A DNA stretch of 64,000 nucleotides from an uncultured Bacilli bacterium (GTDB taxonomy: Bacteria > Bacillota_I > Bacilli_A > RF39 > UBA660). Made by a program: the position numbers and the translations under genes. The notes beneath the pieces were generated by a model. The model saw only the letters and a program-made list of their open reading frames with translations. It did not search any database and was not told the DNA's origin. Shown in pieces: positions 26,591-35,953 of this stretch (position 1 is the stretch's first letter; each line of letters begins with the position of its first letter). The stretch is taken from assembly GCA_944373145.1 (NCBI GenBank), contig CALWAL010000009.1:1-64000 (forward strand), written 5' to 3'.

Positions 26591-28930
26591 ATGAAATTTG
26601 AAAATGGTGCTATTGTACTTGTTGATAACTGTAATAAAAAAGATTTTATAATAAAAATGTCTAAGGAAAAATTAATTAATATTAAAGTTATGACTTTTGA
26701 TGAAATTAAACAAAAGTTACTTTTTACATATGATGAAAGAGCAATTTATGAAATAATGAAAAATGAAAATGTTACTTATAATATTGCTTTAAAATATTTA
26801 GAAAATATGTATTTTATTCATGATATTAAGTCTCCGAAAGTTATCAAATTATTAAAAATAAAAAAAATGCTAGAGAAAAATAATTTATTAAAAGAAAACA
26901 AATTATTTAAGAACAATATCGTTAATTGCAAAATTTATATTTATAATATTCCTTATTTAAACAAGGAGCAAAGTCATATTCTGAAAAACCTTAACTATGA
27001 AATTATAACAGAAAAGCAATTAAATTTAGAATATAAAGCTTATGAATTACCAACTTTAGAAGACGAAGTTATTTTTATTGCTAATAAAATTGTATCTTTA
27101 TTGAAAAGTGGAGTATCTCTTGATAAGATTAAATTAATTAATTTAAATGATGAATACCGTTTAATGGTACATAAAATATTTAAAATTTTTAATATACCAA
27201 CTAATATTAGGCCTAATATCAGTCTTTTTTCAACAGCAATATGTCAAAAATATCTTGAATCCGGCTTGGAAGGGTTAAAAAATTTTATTAAAAATAGTTT
27301 TGATGAAAATATATTTAATGCTATTGTTGATATTTGTAATAAATACGTATGGTGTCAAGATGAAAAATTAAAAAAAGAAATGATTATTCAAAATTTGAAA
27401 ACAGCATCTTTAATTCAAGAAGAAATAAAGGGTGTGTGCGAGACCAATTTAGAAACGATTAATAATGATGATTATTTGTTTATATTAGGTTTTAATCAAG
27501 GCTCAATTCCAGTTATTTATAAAAATGAAGACTATCTAAGTGATGAGGAAAAGGAAAGATTAAATCTTTCAACGTCGTTAGACAAAAATATTTTAGGGAA
27601 AAATTTAACTTTATATTATTTAAGTACTAAATATCATTTAACAATAAGTTATAAATTAAGAAGTTTGACTGAAGATTTCTATAAATCATCATTACTTGAT
27701 GAATTGAATGCAGAAATTATTAAACCCGAATGTGAATATTGTCATAGTCATTTGTTTAATCAAATAACTTTGAGTTCTAAATTAGATGATTATTATAAAT
27801 ATGGAATTAAAGACGAGATTTTATCTTATTTATATTACAATTATCCCAATTTAGTTTATAAAACCTATAATAATAAATATAAACGCATTTCTCTAGATAA
27901 AATTAATAAATTTTTTCAAGAAAGATTGCTTTTATCATATACCAGTTTAGATGCTTATTATAAATGTTCTTTTAGATATTATTTACAGTATGTTCTTAAA
28001 ATAGGAAAGTATGAAGAAACATTTATTCAAAATATTGGAAATATTTATCATTATATGTTGTCAGTAGCCTTCAAAAGTGATTTTATTTTTGAAATTGAAT
28101 GGAATCGTTATTTAGAAGAGAATCATATTATTACTAATAAAAAAGAGGAATTCTTTATGAATAAAATTAAAGAAGAAGTTAAATTTACAATTGATGAGAT
28201 AAAAAGACAAGAACAACAATCAAATTTCAAAGAAAAATTATTAGAAACAAAATTTTATCTTCAACCTACTGGTAAAGATAATGAAGTGTTTATGGGGATT
28301 ATTGATAAATTAGTTTATATGAAATTGTCGGATAAATATTTGGCTGCTATTATTGATTATAAAACTGGTAATCCTAATTTAAATTTAACTTATTTGCCAT
28401 ATGGCTTAGATATGCAATTACCGATTTACGTTTATTTAGTTAATAAATCTGATAAACTTAAGCCTTTACAAATTGTTGGCTTTTATTTGCAAAAATTAAT
28501 TCATTCAGCAGTTAACTATAATTCTAAATTAAGCTATTTGGATCAAAAGAAAAAAAATTTAATGTTACAAGGATATAGTTTAAATGATGAAGAGTTATTA
28601 TCGGAATTTGATTATTCTTATAAGAACAGTAATGTTATTAAAAGTATGAAAGTTGGCAAAAATGGATTTTATGCCTATAGTAAAGTTTTAAGTAATGAAG
28701 AAATTAATAAAATATCAGAAATTGTTGAAGATAAAATTATAAAGGCTATTTCTTTAATAAAAATAGGGGAGTTTGATATTAACCCAAAACGTATAGGTCT
28801 AGAGAATGTTAGTTGCGCGTATTGCCCTTTTAAAGATATTTGTTATCACACAGAAGCTGATATTAAAATATTAAAAGAATATAGAGATTTAGATTTTTTA
28901 AGAGGTGATAAAGATGCCAAAATGGACTAA
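26591..28930 (+). CDS. addB: AddB-like nuclease/helicase subunit (reduced)
   Basis: The 779-residue protein has a C-terminal PD-(D/E)xK nuclease domain with AAIIDYKTGNP and an iron-sulfur set: one Cys in DAYYKCSFRYY (about 458), then three in CAYCPFKDIC near the end. This is the AddB arrangement. The typical Bacillus AddB is about 1,160 residues. Here the N-terminal helicase-like part is shortened and I see no Walker A, so any ATPase role is probably lost, leaving a structural and nuclease subunit. Its 3' end overlaps addA by 17 bases. Start preceded by GGTGATATC. Confidence 0.82.
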   Translation: MKFENGAIVLVDNCNKKDFIIKMSKEKLINIKVMTFDEIKQKLLFTYDERAIYEIMKNENVTYNIALKYLENMYFIHDIKSPKVIKLLKIKKMLEKNNLLKENKLFKNNIVNCKIYIYNIPYLNKEQSHILKNLNYEIITEKQLNLEYKAYELPTLEDEVIFIANKIVSLLKSGVSLDKIKLINLNDEYRLMVHKIFKIFNIPTNIRPNISLFSTAICQKYLESGLEGLKNFIKNSFDENIFNAIVDICNKYVWCQDEKLKKEMIIQNLKTASLIQEEIKGVCETNLETINNDDYLFILGFNQGSIPVIYKNEDYLSDEEKERLNLSTSLDKNILGKNLTLYYLSTKYHLTISYKLRSLTEDFYKSSLLDELNAEIIKPECEYCHSHLFNQITLSSKLDDYYKYGIKDEILSYLYYNYPNLVYKTYNNKYKRISLDKINKFFQERLLLSYTSLDAYYKCSFRYYLQYVLKIGKYEETFIQNIGNIYHYMLSVAFKSDFIFEIEWNRYLEENHIITNKKEEFFMNKIKEEVKFTIDEIKRQEQQSNFKEKLLETKFYLQPTGKDNEVFMGIIDKLVYMKLSDKYLAAIIDYKTGNPNLNLTYLPYGLDMQLPIYVYLVNKSDKLKPLQIVGFYLQKLIHSAVNYNSKLSYLDQKKKNLMLQGYSLNDEELLSEFDYSYKNSNVIKSMKVGKNGFYAYSKVLSNEEINKISEIVEDKIIKAISLIKIGEFDINPKRIGLENVSCAYCPFKDICYHTEADIKILKEYRDLDFLRGDKDAKMD

Positions 28931-31900
28931 CGAACAACTTGAAGCTATTCATCAAAGCGGTCAAAATATTATTGTTAGTGCAGGTGCTGGTTCTGGTAAA
29001 ACAGCTGTTTTGACTGAACGTGTTATAACTAAATTAAAACAGGGAATTCATATTAATGAACTTTTAATTTTAACATTTACTAAAGCCGCAGCTTTGGAGA
29101 TGAAGGAGAGAATTAGAAAATCAATAAAGCTTGAAAATTTGATAGATGAGTTAAAATATATTGATAGCGCATATATTACTACTTTTGATAGTTTTTCTTT
29201 AGGTATTGTAAAAAGATATCATTACCTATTGAATATTGATGATAATATTGTTCCTGCCGAAGCCACAATCGTTGATATTAAGAGGAAAGAAATTTTAGAT
29301 GAAATATTTGAAAAAAAATATCAAGAAGGAGAGATATCTTTTTTACAAATGATTGATACTTTTTGTACTAAAGATGATCTTTCAATACGGAAAGTTGTTT
29401 TGGATATTTCTCGTAAGTTAGAATTAAATTATTATTTAGATGATTATTTAAATACATACTTAGAAAATAATTATACTGAACAAGTTATTAATCAATATAT
29501 TATTGATTATCAATTATTAATTGAAAGGAAAAAAGAAGAAATAGCGGTTGCAACCGATGATTTATTAAGACAAGCTGATGAAAAATATAGTTTAAAAGTA
29601 AATGATTATATAACACCTATTTTAGAAAGCAAAGACTTAGAAGATTTATTTCATAAATTGGATGAAACTTTTCCAAATCTACCTCGCGGTAGCGAAGATG
29701 AAGTTAAAGTTAGTAAAGAGATATTGGTGAATCTATTAAATGGGTTAAAAGAGTTATTATCATATGGTAATTTAGATGATATTAAAGAAAAACTTTTAGG
29801 AACTAGAGAGACTGTGCAAGTTATTATTTCAATTTTAAAAAGTTATTTTCAACAGTTGAGGCAGTATAAACAACAGCATCATTTGTATGAATTTACTGAT
29901 ATTGCTAATTTAGCTATCAAAATTTTGCAAGATAATGAAGAAATTAGAAATGAAGTTAAAAAGTCATTTAAAGAAATTATGATTGATGAATATCAAGATA
30001 CCAATGATTTACAAGAATTATTTGTTTCCATGATTGCAGATGACAATGTATATATGGTAGGAGATATAAAACAGTCAATTTATCGTTTTAGAAATGCTAA
30101 TCCTTATATTTTTAGAGGAAAGTATAATCGTTATCAGCAACATAACGGCGGTATGAAAATTGATTTATTAAAAAATTTCCGTTCAAGACGAGAAGTATTG
30201 TTTGATATTAATTATATTTTTAATCAGATTATGTCTGATGATTTAGGCGGAGCCGAATATTCAGTTTCACATCAAATGATTTTTGGCAATACTAGCTATG
30301 AAGAAAATGGTTATACAAAGCAAGATTACAAAAGCATAATTTTAACTTATGAAAATAATAATCGTGAGTATAAAAAAGAAGAAATTGAGGCTTTTATTAT
30401 TGCTGATGATATTAAAAAGAAAATAAGTGATAGATATTTAATATTTGATATGGCGAATCAGGAAAAAAGGGCATGTAAATATAGTGACTTTGTCATTTTG
30501 ATGGATAGAGCAACTAGTTTTGAATTGTATAAAAAAATATTTGAATATTTAGAAATTCCCTTGACTGTATATAAAGATGAAGTCCTAAATGATAATGAAG
30601 ACATTTATTTAATAAAAAATATGTTAGGTTTACTAATTGAAATTGAACGTGGTGAGATTAGTGATGAGTTAAAATATAATTATGTTAGTGTTGCTCGTAG
30701 CTATTTATACGAATTAAGCGATGAAGAAATTTTTGATATTTTTCAAAATAATGAATTTTATACAACCTCTATTTATCAACAATTTAAAAATATTGCAATT
30801 TATTTAAAAAATAAATCAGTTTATGATTTATTAATATCTTTAATAGAACAAACCAATTTATATCAAAAGATGTTGAAAGTTGGCGATGTAGTAAAACGTC
30901 AAGTACGAATTATGAAAATTTTAGAGTTAGCTATCAATTTAGGCAATAATGGTTATGATATTTATAAATTTAAAGAATATTTAGATAAATTGTTAGATGA
31001 CGACTATGAAATTAGATATGCCCTTAACAATAATAATAGTAATGCTGTTAAGATAATGACTATTCATAAATCAAAAGGGTTAGAATTTCCAATTTGCTAT
31101 TATGCCGGTTTATATAAGCCATTCAATATTAGTGATTTAAAAGAAAAATTTTTATATGATAATAAATATGGTTTTATTGTTCCTTATTTTGATGAAGGAA
31201 TTAGAGAAACTATTTTAAAATTATTACTTAAAGAAAATTATATTGAAGAAGAAATAGCGGAAAAGATTCGTTTATTTTATGTTGGCTTAACACGTGCAAA
31301 AGAGCAAATGATTATGGTTTTACCTTGGCGCGAATTAGATAGCGGTCAACCGCGTTTAATTGATATTGCAATTCGAAAAAAATATCGTTCTTTTGCAGAC
31401 ATTCTTTATTCAGTTAAAGGCGATATTCAAGCTCAAGTTAATAATGTTGATTTAGAAAATATAAATTTAACTAAGAAATATTTATATGAGAAAGATGTTT
31501 CTAGATTAGTATTAGATGATAGCCAAAAAATTAACGTTCAAGAATTATCACTTGTTGTTAACCAAAAGGAACAACAGCATTATTCTAAGAATCTTCACGA
31601 ATTAATAACACCTGATATATCTAAAAATATTCAATTAGGTTTAGATTTCCATGAAGTTTTAGAACAGCTTGATTTTAAAAAACCGCGTCTTGATTTAATT
31701 GATGATGAGTTTATTCGTAATCGTGTATCTAAATTTCTTAATAATTCACTACTAAAAAATATTAGTAATGCCGAAATATATCATGAATTTGAATTTATTT
31801 TTGAAGTAAATAATATTATCTATCATGGCATTATTGATTGTATGATTGAATATGAAGATTATATTGATATTATTGATTACAAACTAAAAAACGTTGATGA

Positions 31901-32015
31901 TGAAGCCTATTTAAAACAATTACATGGTTATGCAGATTATATTTATAATAAAACAAATAAAAAAACAAATTTATATTTATATTCTATTTTAAATGGCGAA
32001 TTTAAAAAGTTATAA
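28914..32015 (+). CDS. addA: Helicase-nuclease AddA
   Basis: The 1,033-residue UvrD-type helicase has Walker A SAGAGSGKT (about 22-30), motif Ia LTFTKAAALEMKERI, Walker B with MIDEYQDTN, GDIKQSIYRFRNANP, and the late motifs MTIHKSKGLEFP and RLFYVGLTRAKEQM. A C-terminal nuclease domain contains IIDYKLKN. It is the motor and 3'-strand nuclease of the AddAB double-strand-break resection complex. The length is about 200 residues below Bacillus AddA. The ATG at 28914 follows AGAGGTGATAA. A strong hairpin (32004-32033) ends the operon. Confidence 0.93.
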   Translation: MPKWTNEQLEAIHQSGQNIIVSAGAGSGKTAVLTERVITKLKQGIHINELLILTFTKAAALEMKERIRKSIKLENLIDELKYIDSAYITTFDSFSLGIVKRYHYLLNIDDNIVPAEATIVDIKRKEILDEIFEKKYQEGEISFLQMIDTFCTKDDLSIRKVVLDISRKLELNYYLDDYLNTYLENNYTEQVINQYIIDYQLLIERKKEEIAVATDDLLRQADEKYSLKVNDYITPILESKDLEDLFHKLDETFPNLPRGSEDEVKVSKEILVNLLNGLKELLSYGNLDDIKEKLLGTRETVQVIISILKSYFQQLRQYKQQHHLYEFTDIANLAIKILQDNEEIRNEVKKSFKEIMIDEYQDTNDLQELFVSMIADDNVYMVGDIKQSIYRFRNANPYIFRGKYNRYQQHNGGMKIDLLKNFRSRREVLFDINYIFNQIMSDDLGGAEYSVSHQMIFGNTSYEENGYTKQDYKSIILTYENNNREYKKEEIEAFIIADDIKKKISDRYLIFDMANQEKRACKYSDFVILMDRATSFELYKKIFEYLEIPLTVYKDEVLNDNEDIYLIKNMLGLLIEIERGEISDELKYNYVSVARSYLYELSDEEIFDIFQNNEFYTTSIYQQFKNIAIYLKNKSVYDLLISLIEQTNLYQKMLKVGDVVKRQVRIMKILELAINLGNNGYDIYKFKEYLDKLLDDDYEIRYALNNNNSNAVKIMTIHKSKGLEFPICYYAGLYKPFNISDLKEKFLYDNKYGFIVPYFDEGIRETILKLLLKENYIEEEIAEKIRLFYVGLTRAKEQMIMVLPWRELDSGQPRLIDIAIRKKYRSFADILYSVKGDIQAQVNNVDLENINLTKKYLYEKDVSRLVLDDSQKINVQELSLVVNQKEQQHYSKNLHELITPDISKNIQLGLDFHEVLEQLDFKKPRLDLIDDEFIRNRVSKFLNNSLLKNISNAEIYHEFEFIFEVNNIIYHGIIDCMIEYEDYIDIIDYKLKNVDDEAYLKQLHGYADYIYNKTNKKTNLYLYSILNGEFKKL

Positions 32016-32034
32016 GAAATTATAACTTTTTTTG
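32004..32034 (+). terminator. addBA terminator
   Basis: AAAAGTTATA and TATAACTTTT pair across AGAAAT, followed by T. Confidence 0.85.
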
Positions 32035-32082
32035 CATATCTTTATTCAATGTGATAAGAATATAAATAGAAAGGAAGAATTT

Positions 32083-32520
32083 ATGAAAGTTGATATAGAA
32101 TTATTAGAATATATATACGAAAATGCTAAGATGGGGTCGACAGCAATGGACCGTTTATGTGAATTATTAAATGATAAAGATAATTTAATAAAAAAAGATA
32201 TTACTGCAACGCAAAAAGGTTATGATAAATTTAAAAAAGACAGTGAAAAATTGCTAAAAAAAGAAAAATATCACGCAGAACCTCAAGATAAAATTGCCGA
32301 AATGATGTCAAAAATGGGCATAAAAAAAGAAGTAAAAAAGGATAATAGTGATGCGGCAATAGCAAAAATGGTAATCGAAGGATTAAATATGGGAATTGTT
32401 GAAATGGAAAGTAAACTTAAACGTTATAAAGATGAAACAGATAAAAAGGTATTTAAAATAGCTAAAGATTTCTTAAAATTTCAAAAAGAAGAAGTTGAAA
32501 AATATAAAAATTATTTATAA
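32083..32520 (+). CDS. Hypothetical helical-bundle protein
   Basis: I do not recognise this 145-residue protein with certainty. It is predicted all-helical and very rich in Lys, Glu and Asp, without cysteines or membrane segments. The pattern (an N-terminal helix KVDIELLEYIYENAKMGSTA, a Lys-rich middle, and two long helices) is compatible with a ferritin-like bundle of the DUF2383/PA2169 type. Clear iron-binding ExxH motifs are not evident. The ATG at 32083 follows AAGGAAG. It is a single-gene unit with its own terminator. Confidence 0.55.
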   Translation: MKVDIELLEYIYENAKMGSTAMDRLCELLNDKDNLIKKDITATQKGYDKFKKDSEKLLKKEKYHAEPQDKIAEMMSKMGIKKEVKKDNSDAAIAKMVIEGLNMGIVEMESKLKRYKDETDKKVFKIAKDFLKFQKEEVEKYKNYL

Positions 32521-32546
32521 AGGCCGATAAATTCGCCTTTTTTTAT
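32519..32546 (+). terminator. Terminator
   Basis: AAAGGC...GCCTTT with inner CGA/TCG pairing, then seven T. Confidence 0.75.
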
Positions 32547-32624
32547 TTGTAATAGAAGTTAATCTATTACAAATAATAAATTTTATGTTATAATATGTCT
32601 GATTTGGCTATATGGGGTGATATT

Positions 32625-34433
32625 ATGTCTTTAACAGCAGTAGATAAAATGAAATTAAATAGATATTTGAAAGAACATGCTGCAAATGATATTTACTATT
32701 TAGAAATGTGTGATTATTTAGGTAAAAGAGGAAAAATAGCTGATATTGAGTTTTTAGAATACTTTGTAGAAACTGTAGCGACTGAATTTCGAAAAAATGA
32801 AAAAATATCATCTAAGCAAATAATTAAGATGATATCAATAATTGATGCTTTTTTAGGATGGATGTTTGAAGAAAAATCACCAATAGGCGATGTTGTTTTA
32901 GATCAAATTAGAAGTTTTAACGATTTTTATGATGAATATCTGATTAAAACTAAGATGAATGTTGATCAAAAAATTATTGAAAATCTTGCTCTATTAAAAG
33001 AAACTCTTGATAAGTTATACCCACCAAGAGCCTCTGAAGATTCAGTATCAAAGTATCTTAACAAAATAGCTGAATTAGAAGTAAAAATCAAACAATTAGA
33101 ACGTGATTTGGATGAAATAAAAAGAATAAAGTCTGGTTTAGAAAAACGCGCCAATCAAGTAGAAACATTACAAGATAATAATAATGCTCTATCTAAGGAA
33201 ATAAAAGTGAAATCATTAGAAATAAAGAATTTAACTGAAACGATTGCTTCTTTACAATCTAAAATTCAGGAGTTAGAATTGCTATTATCACAATCTAAAA
33301 AAAAGGTTAGTGATTTAGAAGATTTTAAAGTCAGGTATGAAACGATAAGTGAAGAAGTAAAAAAATTACAAGCGTTAGTTAATTCTGATAAAAAAGCTAA
33401 ATTAGAAACTAAAAATTTGGAGGAAAAACAATCTAAAATTGAAAGATTAATTTATCAAAAATTATTAATTGATGAAGCGAGTCTTGATGAACTTGTCAAA
33501 TATATGCAAAGCCAAGGAATTACAACGGATAATGCTGAAATTATTAAAATATTAAAAAGAGTTAAGCAAAAAATTAATATTGGTGATAGTTCTTTTTCGA
33601 TGAGTCCAATTTATAGGGTACAAAGACCAATCTTGGTTACTGATAAATTTTTCTCAGTTAATGTTCCATATGATGCAAAATATTATGATATTATGTTAGT
33701 TTCTGATTTACATTTAAAAAAATTTGATAGTAAAGTTTTAAAGGGTTTTGACTCTTTGAATGATTACTGTACTAAGCATGGTATTTGTTTGATTTTAGAT
33801 TTGGGCGATTTTTATGATGGTTATGGAGCTAGTAAGAAAGTTGATCATGATAGTGCTATAAAAAATTATCAACTGGTTGAACAAGCTATTTCTTTTATAC
33901 CTAAAGCTAGTGGTTTATATCATGCTGTTTTAGGTGGTAACCACGATTGTAACGTTTCTAATTATGGTTTTGATCCAATCGAATTATTGGCTCGTGAAAG
34001 AGATGATTTTCTTAATTTAGGATATTTTCATTCTACTATTTTATTGAATAATCTGACTAACAATCTTGGCTCTTTTGATATTCATCATCCAAATAATTTT
34101 ACTTTTTCAGTTAATTTAGACGAAAATGGCGTTGATATTGAGGGAACTATTAGTTATTTAAAAGAACTTTATACTAAACAAGGGCGAAATCGAGATGATT
34201 CATATATAGATATTTTTGGACATACACACCAAAGTCAATTTAATTATCCAGGTTCTTATTGTTTTATTCCACCGTTTTTCGAGGGTGGTTCTAAAAAAGG
34301 AGCTTGTCATTTAAGAATTTATTTTGATGAAAATAATGATATTAAATATATGATTTTTATGCCACTTGCTTATAGTGACAATAAATTAGTAAAAAAGGAC
34401 GAAATAGTTTATCAAAAAATTTTAACAAAATAG
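32625..34433 (+). CDS. Coiled-coil protein with C-terminal metallophosphoesterase domain
   Basis: The 602-residue protein has an N-terminal helical domain (about 1-135), a long coiled coil (about 140-285), and a linker that may be a small winged-helix-like region (about 286-325). A calcineurin-type phosphoesterase follows: MLVSDLHLKKFD, LDLGDFYDGYG, LGGNHDCN and FGHTHQSQF hold the metal-binding Asp, Asn and His residues. The coiled coil suggests oligomers or tethering, as in Mre11/SbcD-like nucleases, though a nuclease role is only a guess. The ATG at 32625 follows GGGGTGAT. It is transcribed alone. Confidence 0.78.
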   Translation: MSLTAVDKMKLNRYLKEHAANDIYYLEMCDYLGKRGKIADIEFLEYFVETVATEFRKNEKISSKQIIKMISIIDAFLGWMFEEKSPIGDVVLDQIRSFNDFYDEYLIKTKMNVDQKIIENLALLKETLDKLYPPRASEDSVSKYLNKIAELEVKIKQLERDLDEIKRIKSGLEKRANQVETLQDNNNALSKEIKVKSLEIKNLTETIASLQSKIQELELLLSQSKKKVSDLEDFKVRYETISEEVKKLQALVNSDKKAKLETKNLEEKQSKIERLIYQKLLIDEASLDELVKYMQSQGITTDNAEIIKILKRVKQKINIGDSSFSMSPIYRVQRPILVTDKFFSVNVPYDAKYYDIMLVSDLHLKKFDSKVLKGFDSLNDYCTKHGICLILDLGDFYDGYGASKKVDHDSAIKNYQLVEQAISFIPKASGLYHAVLGGNHDCNVSNYGFDPIELLARERDDFLNLGYFHSTILLNNLTNNLGSFDIHHPNNFTFSVNLDENGVDIEGTISYLKELYTKQGRNRDDSYIDIFGHTHQSQFNYPGSYCFIPPFFEGGSKKGACHLRIYFDENNDIKYMIFMPLAYSDNKLVKKDEIVYQKILTK

Positions 34434-34451
34434 AATGTTTGTATAATAATT

Positions 34452-34484
34452 AATGAATAGTAATTTATACTATTCTTTTTTATT
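34452..34484 (+). terminator. Terminator
   Basis: GAATAGTA and TACTATTC pair across a three-base loop, followed by six T. Confidence 0.85.
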
Positions 34485-34487
34485 TAA

Positions 34488-34556
34488 TTGACTTTTTTTA
34501 AAATATAATGATATACTAATAGTAATAATTACTAATAAGTTTAATAGTATTAGTAA
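34488..34556 (+). promoter_or_regulatory. Promoter and overlapping palindromic operators of the rubredoxin operon
   Basis: TTGACT (34488-34493) and TATACT (34512-34517) form a promoter with 18-base spacing. Directly after the -10 lies TAGTAAT-A-ATTACTA (34520-34534), a perfect 7-1-7 palindrome, the geometry of PerR/Fur-family boxes. TTACTAATA (34529-34537) and TATTAGTAA (34548-34556) form a second perfect inverted repeat with a ten-base gap. The position over the transcription start fits a repressor. The PerR assignment is inference from geometry and from the redox genes downstream. Confidence 0.6.
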
Positions 34557-34577
34557 GTAATGATTAATAGGAGGAAT

Positions 34578-35216
34578 ATGAAAAAATATCGTTGTACATT
34601 ATGCGGGTATATATATGATGAAGAAATAGAAAAAGTTAAATTTGAAGATTTACCTGAAGATTGGATTTGTCCATTATGTGGAGCCCCAAAGGCTTTATTT
34701 GAATTGATTGAAGAAAAAGACGTATCAATTTCTAATATTGATGATAGGGAAGTAGTGTCAGAATCTGTTGATGAATTAAGAACATTAACGAATTTGGAAT
34801 TATCTTTAATATGTTCAAATTTAGCTCGTGGTTGTGAAAAACAGTATTTAGAAGAGGAAAAACAATTGTTTTTGGAGTTGAGTCAATATTATGAAAAAAG
34901 GTCCCAGAATCTCGAAGGAACTTTAAGTGATGTTAAAGAAATGAACATCAAAGATTTAGATTATCTTAATCAAGCAATGAATATTGCTAGTAAATTTCAA
35001 GATAGGGGAGCTAAACGTATTTTAACATGGGCAACTAAATCGTCTAATATTATGAAGATAATTTTGGATAATTATGAAAAAAAAGGTATTGAATACCTAA
35101 AACACACTAAAATTTGGGTATGTGATATATGCGGTTTTGTTTTCGTTGGTGATGTTCCACCAGAAGTATGTCCAGTTTGTAAAGTACCAAATTTTAAAAT
35201 ATTGGAGGTAAAGTAG
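34578..35216 (+). CDS. Rubredoxin-rubrerythrin-like three-domain protein
   Basis: The 212-residue protein starts with a compact rubredoxin (Cys6, Cys9, Cys31, Cys34). A helical region like the rubrerythrin bundle follows (about 65-170), then a second rubredoxin-like domain (CDIC and CPVC near the C terminus). The usual ExxH diiron ligands of rubrerythrin are not apparent in the second half of the bundle, so peroxidase activity is doubtful. It is first in an operon with a ferredoxin and a small rubredoxin, and sits behind a redox-type operator. Likely role: electron transfer in oxygen or peroxide defence. The ATG at 34578 follows AGGAGG. Confidence 0.75.
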   Translation: MKKYRCTLCGYIYDEEIEKVKFEDLPEDWICPLCGAPKALFELIEEKDVSISNIDDREVVSESVDELRTLTNLELSLICSNLARGCEKQYLEEEKQLFLELSQYYEKRSQNLEGTLSDVKEMNIKDLDYLNQAMNIASKFQDRGAKRILTWATKSSNIMKIILDNYEKKGIEYLKHTKIWVCDICGFVFVGDVPPEVCPVCKVPNFKILEVK

Positions 35217-35217
35217 T

Positions 35218-35712
35218 ATGAACAAAGAACATGCTTATCGTAATTTAAAATTATGTACCAAAGATTGTTTGTGTTTATTTGTTTGCCCAGTAGGAGCGAC
35301 AGATACAGAAAATGGGCAGATTGACTTTGAAAAATGTATTGGTTGCGGAGCTTGCGCTAGGGCTTGTCCATCACATGCTATTACGATGATTCCTAATGAA
35401 ATGCCACCTCAGCAGAAAAAAAATAATCAAGTAGTAAATAGTTTATTTTTAATAGTTGACAGTAAAATTAAACAAATTCAAAAACTGAATTATATATTAG
35501 AACAAGCTGATGGTGAAGTAGAAAAAAAATTTTTAAAGACACTAATTCATTCAAATAAAGTAATGATTGAAGATCTTGTACGTGAAGCTGGCTATATGTT
35601 ACCACAAAGTAAAAATACATATAAATTACTTAAAATGTTATTAAATGATGTCGATGAAGCACATAGAAAAACGATTGAAAAATTATTAGAAAAAATTAAA
35701 GTTAACGATTAA
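35218..35712 (+). CDS. 2[4Fe-4S] ferredoxin-like protein with helical C-terminal domain
   Basis: Of 164 residues, the first 60 form a ferredoxin fold. One cluster site is a standard CIGCGACARACP. The other is atypical, CTKDCLCLFVCP, with CxxxCxCxxxC spacing instead of CxxCxxCxxxC, so the first cluster may be of an unusual type. The remaining 100 residues are helical and Lys/Leu-rich (a DUF-like tail I do not recognise). It begins one base after the rubrerythrin-like gene and is followed by a rubredoxin after nine bases, so it probably exchanges electrons with both. Confidence 0.8.
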   Translation: MNKEHAYRNLKLCTKDCLCLFVCPVGATDTENGQIDFEKCIGCGACARACPSHAITMIPNEMPPQQKKNNQVVNSLFLIVDSKIKQIQKLNYILEQADGEVEKKFLKTLIHSNKVMIEDLVREAGYMLPQSKNTYKLLKMLLNDVDEAHRKTIEKLLEKIKVND

Positions 35713-35721
35713 GGAGGATAT

Positions 35722-35859
35722 ATGAAGAAATATATTTGTACAATATGTGGATATATTTATGATGAAGAAGTAGAACAAATTAAATTTGAAGAATTACCAG
35801 ATGATTGGACTTGTCCAACTTGTGGAGCAACTAAAGATTTATTTGAAGAAGTTAAATAA
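35722..35859 (+). CDS. Rubredoxin, 45 residues
   Basis: This small gene encodes [16 protein letters not shown]... with Cys6, Cys9, Cys31 and Cys34, a single Fe(Cys)4 rubredoxin. The C9-C31 gap is about eight residues shorter than in the common 52-54-residue type, as in the short 45-residue rubredoxins known from some sulfate reducers. It is nearly the same as the N-terminal domain of the three-domain protein two genes upstream, so the pair probably arose by duplication. Strong ribosome site AAGGAGG. Confidence 0.9.
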   Translation: MKKYICTICGYIYDEEVEQIKFEELPDDWTCPTCGATKDLFEEVK

Positions 35860-35921
35860 AATAAATATTATTATGTGATGAGAAACCTATTTAGGAGACA
35901 TCAATAAAAAAGCAGTCTATT

Positions 35922-35953
35922 GAAAAAGAGAAAAAATCATTTTTCTCTTTTTG
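35922..35953. terminator. Bidirectional terminator
   Basis: AAAAAGAGAAAAA and its complement around ATCA form a perfect palindrome between the rubredoxin operon and the convergent gene. It overlaps the stop codon of the latter. Confidence 0.8.
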
